From assembly GCA_027064565.1 (NCBI GenBank), contig JAMOPK010000287.1, positions 1-9,860 of the forward strand: a stretch of 9,860 nt of DNA, written 5' to 3'. Within the stretch, counting starts at the first letter, position 1. Each line of letters starts with the position of its first letter. This document shows, one piece after another, positions 1 through 6,663 of this stretch. The stretch comes from Caldifarciminota bacterium. Lineage in GTDB: Bacteria; Hydrothermota; Hydrothermia; B15-G9. The position numbers and the translations under genes were made by a program. The notes beneath the pieces are model-generated. The model made no database searches. It saw only the letters and a program-made list of their open reading frames with translations, and was not told the DNA's origin.

Positions 1-14
1 TAAAAATCCATCAG

Positions 15-20
15 GGAGGT
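15..20 (+). promoter_or_regulatory. Ribosome binding site of glnA
   Basis: A GGAGGT motif lies 4 nt before the ATG at 25 and is a strong Shine-Dalgarno match. It fixes the start of the glutamine synthetase gene. Only 24 nt upstream of that start are in the window, so the promoter is not visible. Confidence 0.85.
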
Positions 21-24
21 TAAT

Positions 25-1524
25 ATGAACAATGACACAAACAACTTGAGGTTCATAGACATAGAAAATGCGATCGACAAACCAAGAAGGGAATTCACGA
101 GAGAGGATATCGTGAAGTTTATCCTGGAGAACGACATAAAAATGGTGAATTTCAGATACGTAGGCGGGGATGGGCGGCTCAAAACACTGAATTTCGTCGT
201 CGACGGCAGGAAGCATCTGGAGCGAATACTGACACTCGGCGAGCGGGTGGATGGCTCCAGCCTCTTCAAATTCGTCGATCCTGGAACGAGCGACCTCTAT
301 GTGGTTCCACGATACAGGACGGCGTTTGTCAATCCGGTCTCCGAAATCCCGACTGTGGAACTCCTTTGTTCTTTCTTCTCGCCGGACGGCCTGCCTTTCG
401 ACGGGGCGCCTGAGTATGTGCTCCTGAAGGCCCACCGCAGGCTAAAGGAGCAGACTGGCATGGAGCTGGAAGCGCTCGGCGAGCTGGAATTTTACGTGAT
501 CGGCCCACGCAGCGACCTGTATCCAATGGAAGTGCAAAGGGGTTATCATGCATCCTTCCCGTTCTCCAAATTCGAGGCCCTGAGAAAGGAGGCCATGTTA
601 GCCATCACAGCGGCCGGAGGTAAGGTGAAATACGGCCACTCTGAGGTCGGCTTTGTGAGGTATGGCGAACTCGACCTTGAGCAGAACGAGATAGAGTTTC
701 TCCCGGTTCCCCTTGAGGATGCGGCCGACCAGCTTGTTCTCGCCCGCTGGATCCTGAGGGCCGTTGGATATCGGCACGGTGTGAACGTGACTTTCGCACC
801 CAAGGTGCTTGTCGGACATGCCGGCAGCGGTCTGCACATCCATTCAAGGCTGGTTAAAGACGGCTTCAACATGATAGTTGGCAGGGATGGACTCAGCAAA
901 GTCGGGAAGAAGCTCATCGGCGGATACCTCAAATTTGCCCCCTCCCTGACGGCTTTCGGAAACACCATTCCGGTCTCATACCTGCGCCTCGTGCCCCATC
1001 AGGAGGCGCCGACCTCCATCTGCTGGGGCTACAGGAACCGCTCAGCTCTGGTAAGGGTTCCGCTGGCCTGGAGTGACACCACTGACATGTTCAAAGTGGC
1101 CAACCCCGGCGAAAGCGGGAGCTACTCATGGGATGTCCATCCTCAGACCGTGGAGTTCAGGGCGCCCGACGGCTCGGCAAACGTCCACCTGCTACTTGCA
1201 GGGATGGCTGTGGCAGCGCTCAACGGCCTCACGTCCGAGGATTCGCTGAAAACGGCCGAAGAGCTTTTCGTGGACAAAAACATCTTCAACGACCCGGAGA
1301 CCATGAAAAAGCTCCCAACCCTGCCGTCCTCATGCTGGGAGTCCGCCGAGTATCTGGAAAAACACCGTTCGTTCTACGAAGAAGGCAACGTGTTCACCCC
1401 TCAGCTCATAGACTGGACTATCCAGCACCTGAAATCTTTTAACGACAGGGGGTTGAGCGAGAAACTTTACCGTAAGGACGCCGAGATAGAAAGGCTGGTG
1501 TCGAAGTTCATCCATTATCCATAA
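25..1524 (+). CDS. glnA: Glutamine synthetase, divergent type I-like
   Basis: The 499-residue protein belongs to the cytoplasmic glutamine synthetase family, which makes glutamine from glutamate, ammonia and ATP. Visible landmarks are the N-terminal beta-grasp DGSS at 76-79, the metal-binding ExE at 153-155 (GELEF), a second glutamate pair at E207 and E222, GSGLHIH at 267-273, and the glutamate-flap region R321...E327. The nucleotide and substrate arginines R339 and R344 (YRNRSALVR) and E377/R379 (VEFRAPD) are also present. Several positions are unusual. The usual HHE is HSE (205-207). About seven extra residues separate E207 from E222. The Asn that normally precedes GSGxH is replaced by Ala (A266). 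The Tyr adenylylation motif of enterobacterial GlnA is absent, as in GSI-alpha-type enzymes. The start is set by a strong ribosome binding site. No regulator or transporter of ammonia is adjacent. Family membership is secure. True glutamine synthetase activity, rather than a gamma-glutamyl-amine ligase role, is likely but not proven. Confidence 0.9.
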   Translation: MNNDTNNLRFIDIENAIDKPRREFTREDIVKFILENDIKMVNFRYVGGDGRLKTLNFVVDGRKHLERILTLGERVDGSSLFKFVDPGTSDLYVVPRYRTAFVNPVSEIPTVELLCSFFSPDGLPFDGAPEYVLLKAHRRLKEQTGMELEALGELEFYVIGPRSDLYPMEVQRGYHASFPFSKFEALRKEAMLAITAAGGKVKYGHSEVGFVRYGELDLEQNEIEFLPVPLEDAADQLVLARWILRAVGYRHGVNVTFAPKVLVGHAGSGLHIHSRLVKDGFNMIVGRDGLSKVGKKLIGGYLKFAPSLTAFGNTIPVSYLRLVPHQEAPTSICWGYRNRSALVRVPLAWSDTTDMFKVANPGESGSYSWDVHPQTVEFRAPDGSANVHLLLAGMAVAALNGLTSEDSLKTAEELFVDKNIFNDPETMKKLPTLPSSCWESAEYLEKHRSFYEEGNVFTPQLIDWTIQHLKSFNDRGLSEKLYRKDAEIERLVSKFIHYP

Positions 1525-1596
1525 TCATTTTCGCTCGATTTTAGACAGGCTATCGGGCGGATTATTTCGCCTCCATCACAACTGCAGGGGGTTGAA

Positions 1597-1613
1597 CTCC
1601 GAAAATTCGGGAG
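1597..1613. repeat. Short inverted repeat in the glnA-permease gap
   Basis: CTCCGAA and TTCGGGAG form a small hairpin with one bulged G, centred in the 213-nt gap between glnA and the permease genes. There is no T-run behind it, so it is not a convincing intrinsic terminator. It could be a minor operator or chance. A second weak hairpin, GGCGGA/TTCGCC, lies at 1556-1571. The rest of the gap (1525-1700) holds no gene that I can support. Confidence 0.25.
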
Positions 1614-1621
1614 CTGGAAGC

Positions 1622-1644
1622 GATTTCATGCCGATTTCCATGCC
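1622..1644. repeat. Tandem near-repeat of 11-12 bp
   Basis: GATTTCATGCC is followed directly by GATTTCCATGCC, two copies that differ by one inserted base. They lie about 60-80 bp upstream of the putative permease promoter at 1701-1729. A regulator half-site pair is possible, but two short copies are weak evidence. Confidence 0.3.
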
Positions 1645-1700
1645 AAACTCGTCCTGATGTGCAGGAATCGGTGCAACTTCGAGCTAAATTTCTTTCGGCT

Positions 1701-1729
1701 TTGAAGCTAAAACGTAAGATGCTTATACT
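1701..1729 (+). promoter_or_regulatory. Sigma-70-like promoter for the permease pair
   Basis: TTGAAG at 1701-1706 and TATACT at 1724-1729 are separated by an ideal 17 nt. Transcription would begin near 1735-1738, at or within a few bases of the ATG at 1738. There is no Shine-Dalgarno motif before that ATG, which fits a leaderless transcript. The match is by eye to the sigma-70 consensus, and the start site has not been measured. Confidence 0.6.
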
Positions 1730-1737
1730 GAAATGCT

Positions 1738-2625
1738 ATGAGGATCAAGATATTAAAAGGCGATGCTGGATGGGCGATCTTCTTTCTGGGACCCAATATT
1801 TTGGGCTTTTTGGTCTTCATGCTGATTCCGCTGATCGCCTCGTTCCTGATCAGTTTGACCAACTGGGATCTCCTTGGGCCGCCCATTTTCGTGGGACTCA
1901 AAAACTTCATAAACCTCCTGCGTGATCCGTTGTTCTGGAAATACCTTGGTAATACGCTTTTCTACATGCTTGCCATCCCGTTCCAGATGGGGTTGGGCCT
2001 GTTTCTGGCTCTCCTCATGAACAAGCCTCTGAAACTCCGAACGTTCTACAGGACTACCTACTTTCTGCCTGTAGTAACAACCACTGTGGCAATTGCATTG
2101 CTGTGGCAGTGGATTTACGACCCTGAGTTCGGCATTCTGAACTACCTGCTTTCATTGATAGGCATAAAAGGGCCTGCATGGCTTGCCTCGCCTGCATGGG
2201 CCAAACCCGCTATCATGATCATGGGGGTCTGGAAAGGCGTGGGCTACGACATGCTGATTTACCTTGCCGGGCTTCAGGAGATCCCCGCTCAGCTCTACGA
2301 GGCCGCCGAGATAGACGGGGCGGGCGCATGGCGCAAATTTCTGAACATAACCTTCCCCCTACTCATGCCGGTTCACTTCTTCCTGCTGATCATGCACGTG
2401 ATCTGGGGATTCCAGATATTCGATGCGGTTTACATCATGACGAACGGCGGGCCGGCCGGCTCGACCACTCCCATCATGATGTATATCTACAACAACGCAT
2501 TCCGCTGGGGTAAGATGGGCTACGCTTCAGCCATCGCATGGATCCTGACTCTGATCATATTTCTTGTGACCCTTGTTCAATGGTGGATTTCCAAGAAAAA
2601 ACTGTCGTATCTTTCGACAACATAG
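1738..2625 (+). CDS. Carbohydrate ABC transporter permease, MalF/UgpA-like
   Basis: The 295-residue inner-membrane protein is one of the two transmembrane subunits of a CUT1-type importer for sugars or glycerol phosphates. About six hydrophobic segments are visible (roughly 11-40, 70-95, 106-127, 156-178, 205-229 and 261-284). The EAA loop that docks the ATPase is at 188-207 (EAA, then G194, then FP). The TNGGPAGSTT stretch near 235-244 is a hallmark of the MalF/UgpA branch. The start is well constrained because an in-frame TGA lies at 1729-1731, and ATG 1738 is the first start codon after it. No Shine-Dalgarno precedes it, and the promoter -10 box ends 8 nt upstream, so a leaderless mRNA is likely. 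The partner permease starts 2 nt after the stop. No binding protein or ATPase is adjacent, so the substrate cannot be named. Confidence 0.93.
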   Translation: MRIKILKGDAGWAIFFLGPNILGFLVFMLIPLIASFLISLTNWDLLGPPIFVGLKNFINLLRDPLFWKYLGNTLFYMLAIPFQMGLGLFLALLMNKPLKLRTFYRTTYFLPVVTTTVAIALLWQWIYDPEFGILNYLLSLIGIKGPAWLASPAWAKPAIMIMGVWKGVGYDMLIYLAGLQEIPAQLYEAAEIDGAGAWRKFLNITFPLLMPVHFFLLIMHVIWGFQIFDAVYIMTNGGPAGSTTPIMMYIYNNAFRWGKMGYASAIAWILTLIIFLVTLVQWWISKKKLSYLSTT

Positions 2626-2627
2626 CC

Positions 2628-3485
2628 ATGAAAAAGAGAAAATTTATCGTCGAATACCTGATACTGACCACCGGGGCAATCTTCATGCTTGCGCCCTTCC
2701 TCTGGATGGTGCTGACATCATTCAAAGGCCCCGGCAACATCTTCAGGATACCCCCGCAATGGATACCCCGACCGATCCACTGGGAGAACTACGTCAAGGT
2801 GTGGTCTGCCCTCAGGGTGGATGCGAACTTTCTCGGAATCCACATCACGCAGGGCTTCCTGATGGCGTTCATAAACTCCGTTTTCGTGTCCGTGACGGTG
2901 ACCTTCGGTCAGGTGTTGACAAGCGCAATGGGGGCTTTCGCATTCTCAAGGCTGAAATTCAAACTAAGGGATAAGCTGTTCCTGAGTTACCTCCTGACTC
3001 TCATGATCCCATTTCAGGTAACCATGATCCCGACTTTCGTCCTGCTCAAATACCTGGGCTGGGTTGATACCTATCAGGGGCTGATTGTGCCGGGATTGGT
3101 CTCGGCCTACGGGACGTTTTTCCTGAGGCAGTTCTTCATCTCCATTCCCCGTGACCTTGAGGACGCCGCCACCATCGATGGGTGCAACAAGTTGGGGATA
3201 TTCCGGCATGTGATCCTGCCGCTCGCCAAACCGGCCATAGCGACCCTTTCGATTTTCACCTTCCTGAGTGTCTGGAACGATTTTCTCTGGCCATTGGTCG
3301 TCATAAATTCGCCGGAAAAAATGACCCTGCCCCTCATGTTGAACAGCTTAAGGGGACTCCATTCCACCGACTGGACGATACTCATGCCGGCATCGGTTAT
3401 CGTGGTCGTCCCGGTGATCCTCGTCTATATCTTCAACCAGAAATTCATAACCGAGGGGATCAGCCTGACCGGACTGAAAGGGTAA
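2628..3485 (+). CDS. Carbohydrate ABC transporter permease, MalG/UgpE-like
   Basis: The 285-residue inner-membrane protein is the second transmembrane subunit of the same sugar-type ABC importer. A short cytoplasmic start (MKKRK) leads into a first membrane helix at about 8-31. Further hydrophobic segments lie near 77-104, 117-141, 150-172, 203-226 and 249-269. The ATPase-contacting EAA loop is at 179-198, with the leading Glu replaced by Asp (DAATIDG, then ILP). The C-terminus FITEGISLTGLKG is typical of the MalG branch. An upstream in-frame ATG at 2538 would overlap the first permease by nearly 90 nt and add 30 polar residues. I chose 2628, which leaves a 2-nt gap and a normal N-terminus. 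There is no clear Shine-Dalgarno motif, so translation is probably coupled to the upstream gene. Confidence 0.93.
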   Translation: MKKRKFIVEYLILTTGAIFMLAPFLWMVLTSFKGPGNIFRIPPQWIPRPIHWENYVKVWSALRVDANFLGIHITQGFLMAFINSVFVSVTVTFGQVLTSAMGAFAFSRLKFKLRDKLFLSYLLTLMIPFQVTMIPTFVLLKYLGWVDTYQGLIVPGLVSAYGTFFLRQFFISIPRDLEDAATIDGCNKLGIFRHVILPLAKPAIATLSIFTFLSVWNDFLWPLVVINSPEKMTLPLMLNSLRGLHSTDWTILMPASVIVVVPVILVYIFNQKFITEGISLTGLKG

Positions 3486-3553
3486 CCTGAGGCTGTTCAA
3501 AAATCTGGCATTGTCAGGCAGGATGTTCTTAATTTCTCGGAAAAGACGTCCGC

Positions 3554-3592
3554 CCATCTCCGATTTGCATGAAATTCAGGGCAGGGAGATGG
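3554..3592. repeat. Inverted repeat in the permease-dnaB gap
   Basis: CCATCTCC (3554-3561) is matched by GGAGATGG (3585-3592) across a 23-nt loop, and the flanks pair partially. No T-run follows on either side, so it is not a standard intrinsic terminator. It sits about 100 nt upstream of the dnaB -10 box. It could be an operator or a weak structural terminator. The remainder of 3486-3690 shows no gene. Confidence 0.35.
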
Positions 3593-3690
3593 CCGTCCCG
3601 GTCGCCAAAATGCCTGAAAAGTTGACGAAACCATTTGATAGAACTTCAAATTGGACTGTTAGATAGCTCTCGCTATGCCTCTGATAACTT

Positions 3691-3696
3691 TATAAT
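3691..3696 (+). promoter_or_regulatory. Putative -10 box for dnaB
   Basis: A perfect TATAAT lies 11 nt before the ATG at 3708. No good -35 hexamer is found 16-18 nt upstream. TTGGAC at 3651-3656 is too far for this box but is 17 nt from TATGCC at 3674. If TATAAT is used, transcription starts around 3702-3705. Only the ATG at 3708 then remains as a start, with almost no leader. Confidence 0.45.
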
Positions 3697-3707
3697 TGAT
3701 GGCAGTT

Positions 3708-5072
3708 ATGGCAGATTACGAGAAAGGGACATCAGGGCGTGTGCCGCCACATTCGCTGGATGCCGAGATCGTGGTTCTCGGCGCCATGCTGTTGGATGAA
3801 AAATCACTCCTCAAAGGCATGGAACAGCTTAGAGAGGAGGATTTTTATTTTCCTCACCATCGCAAAATCTTCAATGCAATCAAGCATCTTTTTGAGACCC
3901 AATCTGTTGTCGATGCGATAACCCTGAAGGACGAACTCAGCCGACGGGGCATCCTTGAGGAGATCGGCGGCGCCCAATACATCGCCGAGATCGTGGCGAT
4001 GGCATCCGCTCCGTCGATCTTCGACTACCACATGAACCTGCTCATCGAGAAATCGCTTTACCGGAAGGCGATCGAGGTGGCCTCACGGATACTGGAAGAC
4101 GCCTACATGCAGAAATACGACTCGGCCGACGACCTGCTCGACCATGCGGAGCAGATGATCCTCGACATCAGGGCCAAGCGGATGAGAACCGGGTTCCAGT
4201 ATGTCCCGGACATGCTGACAGCGGTTTTCGACCAGATTAACGCCCTGATCCAGCACAGCGGCCAGATAAGCGGCATCCCGTCGGGGTTCGATGAACTCGA
4301 CCACCTGACGACGGGGTTCCACAAAGGCGAATACATCGTGATCGCCTCCCGTCCGTCCATGGGCAAAACGAGTTTCGCCCTGAGCATAATGCGGTATCTG
4401 AGCCTTGAAAGGGGCTATCCCACAGCGATATTCAGCATCGAGATGTCAACCGAACAGCTGATCCAGAGGCTTCTGTGCATGGAGGCGAAAGTTGACGCCA
4501 ACCGTGTCCGCAAGGGGGATCTGCGGCCGGAAGACACCCAGAAGCTCACCCGTGCCGCCGAGCGTCTGCGCAACGCCCCGATTTTCATCGACGACACGCC
4601 GTCCATTTCGCTCATGGAGCTGCGGGCCAAGGCGAGACGGATCGTCAAGGAACAGCAGGTCAAAATCCTGTTCATCGATTACCTTCAGCTGATTCAGGGG
4701 CCACGCAGCGAGAACAGGCAACAGGAGATTTCCACCATTTCGAGGTCTCTGAAATCGCTCGCAAAGGAGCTGGACATTCCGGTCGTAGCGCTGTCACAGC
4801 TTTCGAGGGCCGTGGAAATGCGTCAGAACAAAAGGCCACAGCTGTCCGACCTGCGTGAGTCCGGCGCAATCGAGCAGGATGCAGATGCTGTGCTGTTCAT
4901 TTACAGGGATGAGGTCTATAACCCGAACGCTGAGCCCGGAGTGGCCGAAATTATTATCGGCAAACAGCGTAATGGCCCCACCGGCAAGGTAAAACTGGCA
5001 TTCATCAAGGAATACACTCTGTTTGCGCCTTATGCGGAATTCGTCGAGGAAGAGGACTTCATTCCGTTCTGA
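3708..5072 (+). CDS. dnaB: Replicative DNA helicase DnaB
   Basis: The 454-residue protein is the hexameric 5'-3' helicase that unwinds DNA at the replication fork. The N-terminal primase-interacting helical domain starts at about residue 13 (PPHSLDAE) and runs to about 150. A linker leads to the RecA-like ATPase. That domain holds Walker A SRPSMGKT (214-221), the catalytic Glu in SIEMS (E245), Walker B LFIDYLQ (321-327), the RPQLSDLRESGAIEQDAD stretch (376-393) and the arginine-finger region GKQRNGPTG (418-426). The length is normal and there is no intein insertion. Possible starts are TTG 3696, ATG 3699 and ATG 3708. I prefer 3708 because a TATAAT box occupies 3691-3696 and the resulting N-terminus (MADYEKG) is family-like. 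No Shine-Dalgarno is seen. The next gene, mlaE, begins 8 nt after the stop, suggesting one operon. Confidence 0.97.
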   Translation: MADYEKGTSGRVPPHSLDAEIVVLGAMLLDEKSLLKGMEQLREEDFYFPHHRKIFNAIKHLFETQSVVDAITLKDELSRRGILEEIGGAQYIAEIVAMASAPSIFDYHMNLLIEKSLYRKAIEVASRILEDAYMQKYDSADDLLDHAEQMILDIRAKRMRTGFQYVPDMLTAVFDQINALIQHSGQISGIPSGFDELDHLTTGFHKGEYIVIASRPSMGKTSFALSIMRYLSLERGYPTAIFSIEMSTEQLIQRLLCMEAKVDANRVRKGDLRPEDTQKLTRAAERLRNAPIFIDDTPSISLMELRAKARRIVKEQQVKILFIDYLQLIQGPRSENRQQEISTISRSLKSLAKELDIPVVALSQLSRAVEMRQNKRPQLSDLRESGAIEQDADAVLFIYRDEVYNPNAEPGVAEIIIGKQRNGPTGKVKLAFIKEYTLFAPYAEFVEEEDFIPF

Positions 5073-5080
5073 GTCTGGAA

Positions 5081-5833
5081 ATGAACGCTTTTCTGAGATT
5101 TTTTGAACATCTGGGAATGGGCACAATCCTGTTGTGGAGGACCCTCAAATCCTTCAGGGAGATCGGTAAGGTTCTGAAACATCCCCTCTGGGAGCAGATG
5201 GACATAATGTTCTTCGGCTCGGTGCCTCTGGTCATCCTGACTGCCCTCTTCTCAGGCCTCGTAACCACCGTCCAGATCGGTTATTACGGGCGTGGATACG
5301 TTCCGATGGACTATGTCGGGGTTGCCTTAGCAAAGATGGTGATGATAGAGCTTGGCCCGGTCCTGAGCGCACTCATCGTTGCGGGCAGGATCGGCGCTGG
5401 CATCGCTGCGGAGATCGGCACCATGCGGGTTACCGAGCAGATCGATTCCCTCGAATGCATGGGCATTGACCCGGTCAGGTTTCTCGTCCTGCCCCGTGTG
5501 CTTGCTGGCGTGATCGTTCTCCCTCTCCTGACCATTGTGGCGGAGTTCATCGCTATCGTTTCCAGCAGCATTGCGGCCAAATTCTACATCGGCGTCCCGG
5601 CCTACATCTACTTCCACGGCCTCAGACTGTTTTTCGTCCCGCTTGACCTCTGGGGCGGACTCATTAAAGCGTCAGTTTTTGGATTCATCATTACTATCGT
5701 GGGCTCGCACTGGGGATTTGCTACCGAAAAAGGCGCCACCGGAGTCGGAAAATCGACCACAAATGCTGTTGTGACATCTTCGCTTTTCATCATATTTGCA
5801 GATTACATTCTCACAGTCATGATTTACCGGTGA
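5081..5833 (+). CDS. mlaE: MlaE-family ABC transporter permease (lipid transport)
   Basis: The 250-residue inner-membrane protein is the permease of an MCE-type (Mla) phospholipid transporter, which maintains lipid distribution between inner and outer membranes. The family signature runs from ELGPVLSALIVAGRIGAG (90-107) through EIGTMRVTEQIDSLECMGIDP (111-131), the cytoplasmic coupling segment. The C-terminal TEKGATGVGKSTTNAVV (215-231) is also diagnostic. Hydrophobic segments lie near 44-66, 88-110, 138-165, 192-208 and 229-248, and the amphipathic N-terminus (1-30) matches the family's interfacial helix. The length is typical. It starts 8 nt after dnaB with only a weak GGA motif before the ATG, and its stop is 4 nt from the mlaF start. 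Its working partner is the downstream ATPase. No MlaD or MlaC gene is adjacent. Confidence 0.92.
   Translation: MNAFLRFFEHLGMGTILLWRTLKSFREIGKVLKHPLWEQMDIMFFGSVPLVILTALFSGLVTTVQIGYYGRGYVPMDYVGVALAKMVMIELGPVLSALIVAGRIGAGIAAEIGTMRVTEQIDSLECMGIDPVRFLVLPRVLAGVIVLPLLTIVAEFIAIVSSSIAAKFYIGVPAYIYFHGLRLFFVPLDLWGGLIKASVFGFIITIVGSHWGFATEKGATGVGKSTTNAVVTSSLFIIFADYILTVMIYR
5829..5833 (+). promoter_or_regulatory. Ribosome binding site of mlaF overlapping the mlaE stop
   Basis: GGTGA overlaps the last codons and TGA stop of mlaE and lies 4 nt before the mlaF ATG at 5838. This arrangement supports translational coupling of permease and ATPase. Confidence 0.5.
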
Positions 5834-5837
5834 AAGC

Positions 5838-6581
5838 ATGATTGAACTCATCGACGTCCACAAATCCTTCGGGAAGAAACAGGTTCTGCGAGGTGTAAAC
5901 CTCCGCATCCCGGCGGGCGAATGCCTCGTGATACTCGGAAGAAGCGGCGCGGGCAAATCGGTCCTTTTGAAACACATCGTCGGCCTGATCCAGCCTGACA
6001 GGGGGCGGGTGATCGTCGAAGGCGTTGACATCAACAGAATCCCTGAGTCGAAACTTTACAAGATCCGCAAAAACATTGGGTTCGTGTTTCAGGGAAGCGC
6101 ACTCTTTGATTCGATGAGCGTATTCGACAACGTAGCCCTGCCGCTTGTGGAGGAAGGCTTGCTCGACGAATCGGAGATACGCCGTCGTGTCATGGAGGTG
6201 CTGGAACTCGTTGAGCTTCAGGAGGCATTAAACCTCATGCCTTCCGAGCTGTCCGGCGGCATGCGAAAGCGAGTTGCGATCGCCAGAGCACTTGTAGCCC
6301 AGCCGAAATATGTCCTTTATGATGAACCAACCACTGACATAGATCCCATTACCTCTGAGCGGATAAACGACCTGATAATCGAGCTGAACACCGATGTCGG
6401 CGTGACAAGCGTGGTTGTGACCCATGACATCCACAGCACCCTCAGGATAGCCGACAGGATAGTTCTGCTGTCAGGTGGCATCATCAAAGTAGACGTGAAA
6501 AGGGAACACGTCTGGGAAGTCGATGACCCCGAATTTCAGGAATTCATAAAGGTTTTTAAGATGTTGAAAAACATAGAATGA
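5838..6581 (+). CDS. mlaF: MlaF-family ABC transporter ATPase (lipid transport)
   Basis: The 247-residue cytoplasmic ATPase powers the MlaE permease. It has Walker A GRSGAGKS (34-41), the Q-loop in GFVFQGSALFDSM (Q85), signature LSGGM (138-142), Walker B YVLYDE (158-163) with catalytic E163, and the H-loop VVTHD (H196). The combination FQGSALFDSMSVFDNVALPL and SGGMRKRVAIARAL is typical of MlaF/Ttg2A proteins rather than of nutrient importers. One deviation is the D-loop region, DEPTTDIDP, where most relatives have a Gly in place of D167. Codon use and spacing match mlaE, and the two genes are 4 nt apart. The C-terminal region (after about 225) is short, as in MCE-type ATPases. Confidence 0.92.
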   Translation: MIELIDVHKSFGKKQVLRGVNLRIPAGECLVILGRSGAGKSVLLKHIVGLIQPDRGRVIVEGVDINRIPESKLYKIRKNIGFVFQGSALFDSMSVFDNVALPLVEEGLLDESEIRRRVMEVLELVELQEALNLMPSELSGGMRKRVAIARALVAQPKYVLYDEPTTDIDPITSERINDLIIELNTDVGVTSVVVTHDIHSTLRIADRIVLLSGGIIKVDVKREHVWEVDDPEFQEFIKVFKMLKNIE

Positions 6582-6604
6582 GAGCCGCAAGTTTACATTT
6601 ACCC

Positions 6605-6633
6605 TGTTACTTCGTATCTCGAAAGTCTATAAT
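6605..6633 (+). promoter_or_regulatory. Promoter-like sequence for the lipoprotein-pth unit
   Basis: TATAAT at 6628-6633 is a perfect -10 box. The hexamer 17 nt upstream (TGTTAC, 6605-6610) is a poor -35 match. An alternative pair, TTTACA 6592-6597 with TATCTC 6615-6620, also has 17-nt spacing. The 82-nt gap after mlaF, together with the strong ribosome binding site downstream, supports a separate start here. Confidence 0.5.
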
Positions 6634-6649
6634 TTTTCGCTCTTAAAAA

Positions 6650-6655
6650 AGGAGG
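6650..6655 (+). promoter_or_regulatory. Ribosome binding site of the lipoprotein gene
   Basis: AGGAGG is a full consensus Shine-Dalgarno, 8 nt before the ATG at 6664. It shows that canonical initiation is used in this genome, in contrast to the permease and dnaB starts. Confidence 0.85.
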
Positions 6656-6663
6656 GAGATTCC

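Noticed and set aside
546..968. 140-codon open frame on the minus strand inside glnA.
   Set aside because: It is antisense to conserved glutamine synthetase motifs, has a composition typical of a shadow frame, and shows no recognisable domain.
1556..1571. GGCGGA/TTCGCC hairpin as the glnA terminator.
   Set aside because: It has only 6 bp with one G-T pair and no following T-run. It is too weak to call.
1659..1925. 88-codon plus-strand frame spanning the start of the first permease.
   Set aside because: Most of it lies out of frame within the permease, and the promoter at 1701-1729 falls inside it. It has no family resemblance.
2538..2627. A 30-residue N-terminal extension of the second permease starting at ATG 2538.
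   Set aside because: It would overlap the first permease by nearly 90 nt and put an atypical polar, Cys-containing stretch before the first membrane helix. ATG 2628 follows the upstream stop by 2 nt and gives a normal N-terminus.
3696..3698. TTG start for dnaB.
   Set aside because: It shares a base with the TATAAT box, has no Shine-Dalgarno, and two ATG codons follow closely. 3708 is the better choice.
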